From contig JACEVL010000825.1 in the NCBI GenBank assembly GCA_020284085.1, positions 724,001 through 788,000 of the forward strand: a stretch of DNA of 64,000 nucleotides, in the 5' to 3' direction. Below are positions 23,270-39,746 of this stretch, piece after piece. The stretch is from Aporrectodea caliginosa. Taxonomy: Eukaryota > Annelida > Clitellata > Crassiclitellata > Lumbricidae. Position 1 is the stretch's first letter. The number at the start of each line of letters is the position of its first letter. Both the position numbers and the translations under genes were made by a program. The notes under the pieces were generated by a model. It made no database searches, was not told the origin of the DNA, and worked only from the letters and a program-made list of their open reading frames with translations.

Positions 23270-25000
23270 GTCAGTATTGGGCGAGGAACTGAGAATATGC
23301 GGAATTCAGTAGGAGGTTCGTTGCAGAGTTGAGGTGCAGTGTGGTATATGGATTGATTGGAGAACTTGAGGTGAGTGGGGAGGGAGAGAGAGAGTGATAT
23401 CTAGCAAAAATATGGAATACTCTGGAGTTTTTATATCTTAGAAAAGTGGTTTTATTATCATACAAGAGTTCGTTTAGATAAATTGGTTTTGACAGAGAAT
23501 AGATTGCTTATTCATTAGTACTTCCCTGACGCCAATGTCTAATCCACAATGCATCAACTAATGCCCGTGAAACGAAGTCATTTATTCAAGCCAATATCGG
23601 GAAAGTTAATCCATTTAAGTTTACTTGAGTAGCGAACACGGCCAGTGATAAATATTTAACATTATTTTTAAACATTTCCAGTTATACATGTAACATGAGA
23701 CGACTAAAGGATTATCTTATCTATAAGTTCTGATGATATCCGATATGTACATTTATGTAGAAACATGGATAATCTGCATAGACTGGTGTGTGGTAGATTG
23801 TTCGCCTTAAAATAGTATACAGCGAATTAGAACCCACTCTAAGATGGCTAATGTATAGGACATTGAACAAATTTTCCTACTTTAACCCGTGGAAGTCCGT
23901 CTATGTGATACTAGGAAGAAGCGCAATAGCCATTTAATGATATTCATAGTAGAATGCAAACAAAGCTTCAAACAGCATTTATTACCGTCAGCATTGTGTC
24001 TTCTTTTGACTTTGAATCTTGGAAGAAAAGTCCTATACCTCTGGTTTTCTCTTCCTGAATACCTGTTTAAGGTATATGAATTTTTTTAACCAAAACAATT
24101 CAATCTGTTGCATCTTACATTTGCATCTTTATCAACCGGTCCGTAAGTTGAAGCTTACTTACAATACTAGGCTTAGGCGCAGGGTTGCAAATAATCATCT
24201 GCAAAGGCATTCCTTATTCAGGCTAAAAGAGAAAAGGATTGCCAATATTAATACCGAATTGAAAGCGCCTGAATAAGTCCTTTTGTAAATGGATCAATTA
24301 CTTTTCAGCGCAAACCTTAACACTTTCGGGTTGCTCTATTGATTCCATTAAGCATAAATTTTCATTGTGTGGTGTTGCCTGTTAAGCAATTGTTGTTGAA
24401 TCAATATATGATTCACCAGTCATTATAATTCATATATCCCCCCCCCGTGGCTTCTAAAACAAGTCTTGGCCGGGCTTCCATGGCATGGAAGCCGGGCATA
24501 GATGTTGCTGCTGCCGTTGGTTTTTCCTGACCAACAAGAATCGTATCCGTCCGTAGATATTTGTCTTATGAAATTAAGTTATGACGCAAACATGCAGGCA
24601 TGGCCGTTTTCGAGGACGTGATTTTGTAGTTTGTAACTGATCCACGTTAAAACGGCCCTGGCTAATAAGTACTGTTCATAATTATTGACAAGACCAAGAC
24701 TTTGAACCTCAAGACCAAGACTCTGAAGTCTGAACCTCAAGACCAAGACCTTTGGCCTCAAGACCAAGCCTTTTTAAAGCGAACTCGAGTGCACTCGAGA
24801 CCATGGAAGACCTTGGTCTCGAGGACAACAACTTCCGAAGACTGGTATATAAAGCGTTGCAAAGAGATGCATAATTACGACTATACAATGCAGTTGTATT
24901 TAAATTTAATGAGGTGAGCGGTAGGCCAGTAGATCTATAGTTTCAAGCAGGCCTCTTTCGATCACTGAAGGTCGGCATTTGAATTAGGCCTATTAGTTTA
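23270..25000. other. Non-genic stretch
   Basis: Nothing convincing was found here. There is a near-perfect short palindrome, gccgggcttccatggcatgg and its mirror, at about 24469-24498. A run of caagaccaagact-like phrases (24688-24770) resembles another at about 49427-49475. Small frames here do not look like proteins. Confidence 0.5.
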
Positions 25001-25094
25001 AGGCCTACCAGACAATTCATGTTGGTTCTACAGCAACAAATCTCTGACTTTGGAAGAAATGAGACAACGCGTGCCACGAACTTACTTGCTTTGC

Positions 25095-26040
<946 letters not shown>

Positions 26041-26126
<86 letters not shown>
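26041..26126. repeat. (TAA)n microsatellite at LINE junction
   Basis: About 85 bp of taa triplets, then an A/T-rich run to 26163. It separates the minus-strand LINE fragment from the truncated RLE-type LINE. Confidence 0.9.
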
Positions 26127-26129
<3 letters not shown>

Positions 26130-26189
26130 TAAAATAATAAAATTAAAATTAAAATTAAAATAATCAACATCAAGTTTACAGTATCTCAG

Positions 26190-27290
26190 TGGCGACAGGC
26201 GACTCTCCCCATCAAGATGGGTGGTTTGGGCGTTCGTAGGGTGTCCTCGCTGGCACTTCCCGCCTTTTTGGCCTCGGCCGCGGGCACCCTCGAACTTCAG
26301 TCGTCCATCCTTGGAGAGCTCTCCTCAACGGCAGACATCCGCTTCCTGTCCAGTCTGGAGGAATGGAGGAGTAGGACAGGGATCAGCGCTGACGCCTGCG
26401 AGGCGCCCCGCTCCCAGGCCGGATGGGACCTACCCCTCATTTTGAGGGAGGTGGCCGAGGTGGAGGCAAACCTCGTGGATCCCGTAGAGCGGGCGAGATA
26501 CAAGGCAGTCTCGGCGCAGCACGCAGGGGACTGGCTGTATGCGTTGCCGATCGCCTCCTGTGGCCTTCGCCTGAGCGACGATGCAGTCAGGATCGCCGTT
26601 GGCCTGAGACTGGGTGCAGCCATCTGCCAACCACATTCCTGCGGATGTGGAGCGTCAGTCAGCGTCAGAGGCAATCACGGGTTGTCTTGCCCTCTCGGCT
26701 TCGGAAGGATCGCTAGGCATGGTGCAATAAACGACATCATATGCCGGAGCCTCATAAAAGCTGGCTTCCCTGCAGTGAAGGAACCGCCGGGCCTGGTTCG
26801 CTCAGACGGCAAAAGACCTGACGGCCTTACTTTGATCCCGTGGCGGGTAGGCAGGAGCCTCGTGTGGGACGCCACGGTGATCGATACCTTGGCGGCGTCA
26901 TATGTCTCAGCGACAGCCATCAGAGCTGGTGCTGCGGCGGAAATAGCGGCTTTAAGGAAAACAACCAAATACACTGCTCTGCTGGAGGAATACGAATTTG
27001 TGCCTCTGGCTTTCGAAACGCTGGGCCCCATGGGCGCCGCCTGCATGTCCCTGATAACCGACATCGGGAGACTTTTAGCTTTTGTGTCAGGAGACCAACG
27101 CGAAGCCACATACTTGTTCCAACGTATATCTCTAGCCATACAGCGCTTCAACGCTGTTGCAATCTGCGGTACCTTTGCCAGCCTTTTGCCCGAGCCCGAG
27201 GAGTTCTAACCGTTCCAGACTTTTATCATTTTAATTAATATTGAAGTCCCTGAGGGATCATGTTTACCTCGGGGCAAAAAAAAAAAAATA
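26190..27290 (+). mobile_element. 5'-truncated copy of a second RLE-type LINE family
   Basis: The open frame ends at 27209 and can be read back through the methionine at 26217 to about 26190. It corresponds to the last third of the full-length element: ATLPIKMGGLGVRRVSSLAL parallels ASLPVRDGGLGVRCASTLAL. It keeps a C-x-C-x8-H-x3-C knuckle, GKRPDGLTLIPW, WDATVIDT and KTTKY. Similarity to the neighbour is clear but only moderate, so it is another family, not a copy of it. It is strongly GC-rich and has no stop codons in this part. A (TAA)n tract lies just upstream and an A-rich tract passing into (TAA)n follows at 27278-27402. The 5' end was probably lost during reverse transcription. Confidence 0.85.
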
Positions 27291-27298
27291 AATAAAAA

Positions 27299-27333
<35 letters not shown>

Positions 27334-27337
27334 TAAT

Positions 27338-27402
<65 letters not shown>
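27278..27402. repeat. A-rich tail passing into (TAA)n between two LINEs
   Basis: It starts with a run of A (3' tail of the truncated LINE) and becomes taa repeats with a few tgataatgtt interruptions. The full-length RLE LINE starts directly after it. Confidence 0.9.
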
Positions 27403-30778
<3,376 letters not shown>

Positions 30779-30789
30779 GACAATTTATA

Positions 30790-31297
30790 TGGCGCTGTAA
30801 CACAGCCATGCCGTTACAAGGGGGCCTCACAGTCAACTAAGCCTCGCAGTCAACTAGGGCAACAGACGTAGACCTATAAAGCCGTCATCTCGCGATTGTT
30901 GTTCTGATGACGTCATCTTTGGACCGATTGTTCGAGGCTTGGGAATAAGGCGACAAGACGTAGACCTAACGGCAAACATTTCGAGGAAAAAATATCGAAA
31001 TTCGTCAATCAGGAGAAACAGAAAGATGAAATTCGACGAGAAACGGTAGGCCATTTGCCATTTGGTGACACAAATCGAAAATCGAAAGATTGACACCACA
31101 ATGTAACTTTGAACAGCAGATCATCGACAATTTTTATCACAAAAAGTTATTTCGAAATTCGACGAAAAACTACTCCTTTTGAAGACACAGATCGACCAAT
31201 AATCAACACGACATTATTATTTTCGAACAGAAACTCGTCGATACTCATCGATTCACAAAGAAGCGGAAATCGAAGTTAAACGTAAGAATTGTTCAAC
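30790..31297. other. Non-genic stretch between LINE and satellite
   Basis: No ORF of note and no splice-supported exon. Repeated cgaaattcga/gacgagaaac-like phrases (about 30990-31260) give it weak internal similarity, perhaps part of the same repeat complex as the satellite that follows. Confidence 0.4.
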
Positions 31298-32995
31298 TAT
31301 AGGTTATAAAATCCTTCGGTTAGAGCTTTTGTAAAGGAGAACCGAGTGAGGTTTTTCCTATAAAACCTTCGGGTTAGAGCTTTTGTAAAAGGAGAACCGA
31401 GTGAGGTTATTCCTATAAAACCTTCGGGTTAGAGCGTTTGTAAAGGAGAACCGAGTGAGGTTATTCCTATAAAACCTTCGGGTTAGAGCTTTTGTAAAGG
31501 AGAACCGAGTGAGGTTATTCCTATTAAAACCTTCGGGTTAGAGCTTTTGTAAAGGAGAACCGAGTGAGGTTATTCCTATTAAATCCTTCGGGTTAGAGCT
31601 TTTGTAAAGGAGAACCGAGTGAGGTTTTTCCTATAAAACCTTCAGGTTAGAGCTTTGTAAAGGAGAACCGAGTGAGGTTATTCCTATTAAAACCTTCGGG
31701 TTAGAGCTTTTGTAAAAGAGAACCGAGTGAGGTTTTTCCTATAAAACCTTCGGGTTAGAGCTTTTGTAAAGGAGAACCGAGTGAGGTTATTCCTATTAAA
31801 ACCTTCGGGTTAGAGCTTTTGTAAAGGAGAACCGAGTGAGGTTATTCCTATAAAACCTTCGGGTTAGAGCTTTTGTAAAGGAGAACCGAGTGAGGTTATT
31901 CCTATAAAACCTTCGGATTAGAGCTTTTGTAAAGGAGAACCGAGTGAGGTTATTCCTACAGGTATAAAACCTTCGGGTTAGAGCTTTTGTAAAGGAGAAC
32001 CGAGTGAGGTTATTCCTACAGGTATAAAACCTTCAGGGTTAGAGCTTTTGTAAAGGAGAACCGAGTGAGGTTTTTCCTATAAAACCTTCGGGTTAGAGCT
32101 TTTGTAAAGGAGAACCGAGTGAGGTTATTCCTATTAAAACCTTCGGGTTAGAGCTTTTGTAAAGGAGAACCGAGTGAGGTTATTCCTATAAAACCTTCGG
32201 GTTAGAGCTTTTGTAAAAGAGAACCGAGTGAGGTTATTCCTACAGGTATAAAACCTTCGGGTTAGAGCTTTTGTAAAGGAGAACCGAGTGAGGTTATTCC
32301 TACAGGTATAAAACCTTCAGGGTTAGAGCTTTTGTAAAGGAGAACCGAGTGAGGTTATTCCTATAAAACCTTCGGGTTAGAGCGTTTGTAAAAGAGAACC
32401 GAGTGAGGTTATTCCTATAAAACCTTCGGTTTAGAGCTTTTTGTAAAGGAGAAACGAGTGAGGTTATTCCTATAAAACCTTCGGTTTAGAGCTTTTGTAA
32501 AGGAGAACCGAGTGAGGTTATTCCTATTAAAACATTCGGGTTAGAGCTTTTGTAAAGGAGAACCGAGTGAGGTGAGGTTTTTCCTATAAAACCTTCGGGT
32601 TAGAGCTTTTGTAAAGGAGAACCGAGTGAGGTTTTTCCTATAAAACCTTCGGGTTAGAGCTTTTTGTAAAGGAGAACCGAGTGAGGTTATTCCTATTAAA
32701 ACCTTCGGGTTAGAGCTTTTGTAAAGGAGAACCGAGTGAGGTTATTCCTACCTCGGTTTGGGAGCAGGTATAAAACCTTCGGGTTAGAGCTTTTGTAAAG
32801 GAGAACCGAGTGAGGTTATTCACTACAGGTATAAAACCTTTTGGGTTAGAGCTTTTGTAAAGGAGAGCCTGAGTTAGGTTATTCCTATAAAACCTTCGGG
32901 TTAGAGCTTCGGGTTAGAGCTTTTGTAAAGGAGAACCGAGTGAGGTTATTCCTATAAACCTTCGGGTTAGAGCTTTTGTAAAGGAGAACCGAGTC
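31298..32995. repeat. Satellite array, 30 units of about 54 bp
   Basis: The unit is roughly tattcctataaaaccttcg + ggttagagcttttgtaaagg + agaaccgagtgagg. Length variants carry tattaaaacc, or an extra tacagg before tataaaacc. Unit edges are uniform and there are no unique spacers. Each unit holds aaccttcgggtt (a 4-bp stem with a TTCG loop) and aaccgagtgaggtt (the same stem with a 6-nt loop), plus a TATAAAA. One unit near 32740 carries a longer insert (cctcggtttgggagcag). Confidence 0.95.
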
Positions 32996-32999
32996 CACT

Positions 33000-33335
33000 T
33001 ATCTCCCATGCAAATACCGGACGTCGCAAACGTCGCTTCATGGACTTCTGTCAGCAGTCCAAAGTGGGCTCAAAGTGGGCAGAACAACCCCACGAGCCCA
33101 CTTATCGCCCACCTAAAACTCGGATATTGGAAATGTCGGTTAATGGGATTCTGACTTCCATCCTAGATGGGTTCGAAGTGGGTAGACCAAGCCCATAAGC
33201 CCACTTGTCTCCAACATACAATTTTAATCGGATAATGATCTCCTCACCTTGTGCCCAGATGGGGCCGATATGGGCTAGCCCAAGCCCATGAGCCCATATA
33301 AAAATTAGATGGGCTCTGTATGGGCATGCTGGCAG
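33000..33335. repeat. GGGC/GCCC-rich diverged tandem repeat, about 100-bp period
   Basis: The block cacgagcccacttatcgccc recurs as agcccacttgtctcc and agcccatataaaaatt. Each is preceded by gggc-type inverses (aagtgggctcaaagtgggc, gaagtgggtagacc, gatatgggctagcccaagcc). Three to four units are recognisable. It follows the satellite at 31298-32995 directly, so both may belong to one element. Confidence 0.6.
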
Positions 33336-34293
33336 GGTAATCTTAATTTTGACCTTCTTTATCAGGCATAATATCAGTCACAAACATCAGATGAACTCAT
33401 TAAGCCTTAAAAATGACAAATTTGAACGTTTATTCTCAAATTGTGTAGTCTTTAGGCAAAGATCTCCGTGGGCCAGAAACAAATCGTCGGTGGGCCAGAA
33501 ATGTTCAATCATTAACTTAATGAAATGATAAATATAAACCTTAAGCTAATATCTTAAAGTTAAGCTGTTTCAGTACAATTACAAAATATATTAAATTAGA
33601 GTTTGAAATTTCATTTTTTCATTTTCGCGTCAAATTCAATCATTTAACTTATTTTTCAATATCTCATTTTCAGACTTTCGTAGGCCCCTGAAAGGTTCGT
33701 AGGCCCTAGGAACAGTGCCTACTGTGCCTAGTGAATAAAACGGCCCTGACTGTGACGAACGATGGCCCAGTGGGCCCATGAGTAAAGATCCCTTGTAGGC
33801 CTATACGGTAGCCCATGTAGATCCCTGTATACATGTAGAGATCCTTTAATTGTGAATTCATGAGGATCCCTCTGCCCCGTCGCTCGGGTCGGTTATACGG
33901 TCACTAGACTGAACTACTGAAACCTAATTAATTCACTATCACGTCCGCAGTAGCGTAGCCTACGTGCTACTTAGGCCTACATAATCATGCATTCAGTTGC
34001 CTTTGCTTCTCTAGAGCCTTTTCTACTCTGTGATACATCTTTGGAATTACGATTAGCCTATAATTATATTCATAGTATGAGCGGCTGATCACAAGTTATT
34101 ACAAGAGTCGAATTTAACTGTTCGACAGCCATGCAAGGCGCCCATCACGTCCTACTACTCATTTTACCAACGCCATCTGGCGAATGAAAGATTGAGTCGG
34201 CCTTTGGGAAAGTAGCGGGAAGATATCACGCATCCGTGCTGATCTTCTGCTCTTGGTTCCAGAGTGTTACCATTATCCTAAACACTCTCCGAA

Positions 34294-34315
34294 TGATGTG
34301 AGTAAGTAAGTAAGC

Positions 34316-34363
<48 letters not shown>
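34294..34363. repeat. (GTAA)n microsatellite
   Basis: Sixteen or so gtaa/gtaag units (34301-34363) with one gcaa variant. Tetranucleotide (ACAT/GTAT) arrays also occur near 8108-8140 and 9500-9665. Confidence 0.9.
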
Positions 34364-34364
<1 letters not shown>

Positions 34365-34469
34365 TAGCCTTTAATACTTCATTTAATAGCAAACGCACAA
34401 TGGGACATCAAAATTGAATGTAAAATTATAAAACACAGAAGTAATAATAAGGTAGGCGGCAGGCCTATA

Positions 34470-34998
34470 CATAGGCGGAGACTTGGTCTTGGGTTTGGGG
34501 GGACCGGCGGATCGGCCGAAGGACGATCGGCGAGGCGCGAAGCGCCGAGCAGGGGGAGGGGTTTGGGGAGGGGGATGTGCCCCTCCCCTATTAAAATTTT
34601 TTGAATTTCCACACTGTAATGGTAGTATTTTAAGCTGTCATTTGAAAAAATTGCTCTATAATTTGAGTGCTGATAGGAACCAGCTGTCACTCGTAGCTTA
34701 GCCTACATGTAGTTTGAGTCGTATTTGAGTTTTGGGAAGGGGTTTGGGATGTGCCCCTCCCCTATTTAAATTTTTTTTGAATTTCCACACTATAATGGTA
34801 GCATTTTAAGCTGTCATCTGAACAAAATTGCTCTATTATTTGAGTGCTGATAAGAACCGGCTTTCACTCATTAGCTATTATTAATATATTCATGAAATAT
34901 TTCAGAAATATTGGGGGGGATATAAGCAGCTCCGTCCCCCCACCTCAAGCTTCGGGGGGGACCATCCCCCGCTGTCCCCCCCTAAGTCTCCGCCCCTG
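34470..34998. mobile_element. hAT-like MITE, GC-rich ends, internally duplicated
   Basis: The ends cataggcggagacttgg and the inverse of ctaagtctccgcccctg form the TIR. The 8-bp duplication ggcctata is perfect at 34462-34469 and 34999-35006. Inside, about 130 bp starting gatgtgcccctcccctatt (34574 and again 34748) are tandemly duplicated at high identity. Runs of G/C next to the ends (for example ggggggaccatcccccgctg) could form secondary structure. No ORF is seen. Confidence 0.8.
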
Positions 34999-35339
34999 GG
35001 CCTATAGTAACAATAATGTAATCACAAAGTAGCGGCAGCCATAAACAGGCACCCAGCCATATACTATACCTCCACTCTCGACCCCTATCCTCTCACCAAT
35101 TAAGACCTAGAGCACGCAACCATGCATAGGCCCTACTCTCCCACCCAAGGACAACTCTCAATTAATTCCCAGATCATTATATAAAAATATTTACTAGTTT
35201 ATTCTAAAAATCTTCTAATGAACTTTAATTATCCATTATCACTCATGTTAGCATTTCTGCGTGTTTGTCAGATTGTATTTCTCAATAAACGAATATATAT
35301 ACATATACAATACATGCATAGGGCCTATAATAGGCTACT

Positions 35340-35545
35340 AGGAAGCAGCCTGGAAGGCGCCGTCCGTCAGGTTGATGATGTTAAGTGTTAGCGGCGCCAG
35401 GCGCCAGGATTTAAGGTTTGGGGGCTAAAACCCCAATTCCTTCCTTTTCTACCCTCCTCTCTGGCATTGGCAGTGATTTCCACTTTTTTTGGGGGGGCTG
35501 GGGGGGCTTCAGCCCACCCTAGCCCCATGCTGGCGCCGCCACTGG
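35340..35545. mobile_element. Possible degenerate hAT-like MITE
   Basis: The ends ttagcggcgccaggcgccagg and gctggcgccgccactgg are partly inverse (gcggcgccag), and the right end complements to cagtggcggcgcc, akin to the other cagtggcg TIRs. I see no clear 8-bp duplication. Poly-G/C runs lie inside. Confidence 0.4.
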
Positions 35546-35599
35546 TAATGGAGTGTTCTTGGGTCACCGGTTGATGCTGCAAAGGTGTCGCATTCAAGG

Positions 35600-37360
35600 T
35601 ATAACGGCGCAGATATTAGACTGCTGTCATGATATTTGTAGCAACATTGTGGTGATTTATGTTAGGCTATACTGTTATTATGAGGGGGTTATAATGATGA
35701 TATTTATGACTGTTACTCAAACTTTGGTTTCTATAAGATGCAAACAAACCTAAGTCATGCTGCTCACACATAATTATAAGCTCATAAAATGATTTATTTA
35801 AGAAGAGATGTATGTTTTTGTGTTTGAACGGAGAGTGCATAAAAGATGCCACCGTTCTAAAAAGATACATCTTCTGAGGAAAGTAGTTTCAGGAAAATGT
35901 ATTCGATGTCTTCTGGGCAGTAATGGCGGAAGTTCCGTGAGAAAAGAAAGATTTAGGAGATAAAGTTTGTTGTTCTAATGGATGCAAACGGTCCAAACTA
36001 CACCGAAGATGACTTTTTCCACGGCTTAGATGTTTAAATGCAATGTCCGGGAAAGTAGAACACCACGGTGATTGTTTTTAAGTATTACCAGCTATCAAGA
36101 ATTCCAAATCCAAATTAATATCGCGCTCTCCAACTTCTACCCAGTCTGGTGGTGTGCGTGTGTGGATTTTTTACACTTTAAATATAAACTTCTATGTAGG
36201 GAATAGACTTCGGCTTGGAAGCAGGTTTAAAATTGAATTGGTGAAGAGCTACTTACCAAGAGGGTGATTTTAAGTACTAAGAATTAGTCATCGTTTACGT
36301 GAGTCGTCGCAGAAGTCAGTTGGTGCGTTGGTGGCGCCACTGTCGTCTGTGATCTTACTAGGTTTAAACAACATAAACTTGTGCTTAAACTTGCCTCATC
36401 TACCAAATATGCATATTTAATTTGATTGCTGAGAAGGTTCAGCATCACCAGGGCGTGGCAGCCCTACGCCGATGCATGGCAGCCCTAGGCCAATGTGTGG
36501 CAGCCCTTTGCCCAACAGACTGAGGTAGAAGTTATCTCGTACGTTGCATCTTGACCACGAAATGAAGTACGAGTTAACTCGTACCTCACGTTCAATGTGT
36601 AAAATCAGTTCACTCCTATATGTATATAAGATGCCACCTGCGGCTCTCATGTACAAAACCACAACCTATAGTCCGAAATATACGGGTTCATCTGACTATC
36701 TTTCTTTCTGACTATACTTCAGACTAGAACTGTTCTTGGTGAATGAATTTTTGTTTGTCGCCGATTCTAGGTTTTGGAATGATATCCCTGTATCTGGCTG
36801 TTGCTTTTGTCTTTTCATTCTCTACTTAAGGGTCTCACTTTTTCTTATTATATATCCACCATTGGCTGCCTCTTTCTTAGCAGACTGATCTTCTGGATAT
36901 TGACGTGATTGTGGCTTGGTTTTTGTGCACTGTTAGTGCATTAGCTTCATGCATTAGCCATCAGCATGATAGAAGTGATTAATTGCAATTACGAATCGTG
37001 TGCAGACTCACCGATCTTCCAACTTGATAATCTCCCCATTTCAGTTGGCATGTCACACGTTTCATTCAACAGAATCCGTACTTCCTGATGCTCATAGTGA
37101 CATCTGGTTCTGTTTCTATATGGGTAAGGTGACACCACTTGTTCGGAACTTGTCCAATACTGTGGGCTATCCTTTTCATTTTGCATCATCTCCAGCACTA
37201 GTCTGGGTTTCTGATTAGTTTGCCACTTGTCTTAGTCCATACACTTCGTCAGTATATATAATTTAAATGGTAATTATTTGTTGAGTGCTTTGTCGACATG
37301 TGGTGTTCCACGAGGTCCCAAGCTTGATCCTCTTTTGCTTACATTTTTCATGTTATATTT
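35600..37360. other. Non-genic stretch
   Basis: No exon with supporting splice sites or recognisable protein, and no tRNA-like box pair, was seen apart from the short tandem repeat at 36445-36512. Confidence 0.5.
36445..36512. repeat. Short tandem repeat, about 28-bp unit x3
   Basis: The phrase gtggcagccctacgccgatg recurs as catggcagccctaggccaat and gtggcagccctttgcc. Three diverged units are visible. Confidence 0.6.
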
Positions 37361-37367
37361 TATATTA

Positions 37368-37368
37368 C

Positions 37369-37428
<60 letters not shown>
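37368..37428. repeat. (TA)n microsatellite
   Basis: About 60 bp of ta dinucleotides with one catata interruption, immediately left of the MITE at 37429. Another (TA)n with a cacaca break lies at about 47341-47433. Confidence 0.9.
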
Positions 37429-37815
37429 CAGTGGCGTAGCCAGACTTAAATCAAGAGGAGGCAACTTCACAGAATCTAAAAAGTTGACGACCGGGGGGGA
37501 AGTTGACGACCGGGGGGAGGAGTAACGAGTGTTTCCAAGAACAAGCGTTCCAAAATTTTTGAGGGCGGAGCTACTGAGGGGAGTTTTCCGAGGATTTTCG
37601 AGGGGTACTAACGGAGTTTTCCAAGGATTTTCGAGGGCGGGGGTAGTAACGGGAATTTCCCAAGGACGAGGAGGGGTAGTAACAGGAGTTTTTCAAGAGG
37701 AGGCAACTTGCCAAAATCCTGGTCATTTGCGTCGTTGATCAATTGAAACTCCACTATATGGAAAAACCAAGAGGAGGCAATTGCCTCCTCCTGCCTTCAT
37801 GTAGCTACGCCTATG
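37429..37815. mobile_element. Probable hAT-like MITE inside a (TA)n tract
   Basis: It starts cagtggcgtagccagactt and ends catgtagctacgcctatg, whose inverse, cataggcgtagctacatg, matches the start imperfectly. Both sides are tatatata, so the 8-bp duplication cannot be told from the microsatellite. Inside, gagggcgg/ggaggcaactt units are repeated. The end resembles the TIR at 45519-45687 (cagtggcgtaac). Confidence 0.6.
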
Positions 37816-39368
37816 TATATATATAATAAATAATTGTTATGCCACTAGGAACACTGCTGGACAATCATTCATTGGGATTTAATTTCATTGCTGATGATAA
37901 CCAAATCTACATTTCATTTGACAGTTTATCGTGTGACTTTGCTGTGACTGTAAAGAGGGTATTACTGCACATCCGGATATGAAACCCGAACGATCGCTTA
38001 ATGTAACGTAAATTAACAATTATATAGCACCCCTTCAAGCTATCTTCTCAGGGGCGTTCTCTGTGCTAGCCTATATATGTTAAATGTCAAATTACGAACG
38101 AATATATTAGCAAAACAATGCACAGTAAGCGAGCTTAAGCATGCACAGGAACTGTGGAATAATTGTAAACAGAATGATCATGACATTTAACCGTAGATCT
38201 GAGTTTGACATGCCAAAGCAGCAGAACGGACAAGTCATTTGATGGTGTGCGAGTCCATATGCCCCACCACAGGTTTCTTGTAGCCAGTCGATCACTGTCT
38301 GTATGGCGCCTTTGGCTTGCAAACACACGCGTGACTGTCGGCCTGAGATGTAGACGTCCGCAAAAGGGAGGGAGGGAGGTTAAGACCAAAAGCTGACAAG
38401 GAGGGAGGGTGGGGTCCAAAGCATGTCATCTTTTGCTGACATCCTTGATGGATGACCCCTTTTTTTGGTTGTTGGACTTAGAAATCTCTCCCTGTATCTG
38501 TTTGTTTTAGTCAGTTGCTGATGTCATTTTGTTCTCAGCTTAACCCCTTGCCTGGGGATGACATATATATATATGTCATAGTATAGCCTTTATGCTGCGA
38601 GGAATGATGTTTATATATGGCCAACAAGGTATTGTTTTTAGTTATCTAGGGATGCTGTATAAATACGTCATAGAAGACGAAGTTATTCTAGACTAGCTGT
38701 ACTCTAGTAGTAGATGTATTCTAGGTTAGTTATTCAATGGGTAAAACAAGAGTTATCATGTAGTAAAGGCATTTTGTTGACAACATTTTAGTGTCAGTTT
38801 AATGCTGTTGAGAAAATAAACCCATAGCATTAAGAGGTCCTAAGCAGACAGCAGCCTAGGTTTTTGATGAAATTTTTACGGATGATAATTCATCTTTGTC
38901 TCCAGAAATGGAATTGGTGAATTGGAATGTGAACCTGATAGTTTAGACAGCGATTTCAATACAAGCACTAGCAGCGATAGCAGCAGTATAAACTCTGAAA
39001 ATGAAACCGTATGCACTACTAAAATGTAGTATAGTTCATGCAGAATCGTGACAATGAGACTTATTTTGAACATTTTCCCTTATTTACCCTGAAGTATTAT
39101 ATCAAACTGAAAAATTCATCAGAATGAAGAACATCAATTGAGTTATCAATAAGTGACGCAGCATCATTCAGAAGTGTATTTTTCAGTTGAATTAATTCCC
39201 CAGGAGCTGGTTGGTGACTCATAATTTATTCTCAATTTATTCTTAGTGGACCGATCATCTGGATATTGATCTAATTTTTGACTTGGTTTTGGTGCGTCAC
39301 TGTTTTATACCAGTTCATAATAATTAATGATGGATACTCAAATCCTGAGACACATACTTAGTACCATA

Positions 39369-39746
39369 TGTGATGTCGGCCAAGAGAAGGGACCACTTAT
39401 CGGGAATGGACTTGTTAACAGTTTCCATAAGCTTATACCTTCAGAAAATCAGGGTTAAAATTTCACAATGTTTGGCCCAAAATTTATGAACTTTTTAAAG
39501 AAAATATAAAATATTATTTGGCAGGAAATCACCTATAAATATTGAAACTGTCTCTACCTGATGTTTTAATAACAGATTTTTGGCCTTAATGCATCATGTG
39601 GAGTAATATAGGTCGCTATACAGCGAATATTAGCTTCAGGTACAGTAATTAGACGCAAAAATCAATTATCACGGTATTACGAAAAACACCATTTTCCGGC
39701 TGATCTAGAAACCAACAAGTGCTCCCTTCTCTTGGCCAACGTCACA
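39369..39746. mobile_element. Tc1/mariner-like MITE, 378 bp
   Basis: The ends tgtgatgtcggccaagagaa and the inverse of ttctcttggccaacgtcaca are long inverted repeats of about 35 bp. TA is present on both outer sides (39367-39368 and 39747-39748), as for mariner-type insertion. No ORF is seen. Assignment rests only on TA and TIR length. Confidence 0.6.

Noticed and set aside
31298..32995. CRISPR-like array
   Set aside because: Units are head-to-tail with no unique spacers, and the genome is eukaryotic.
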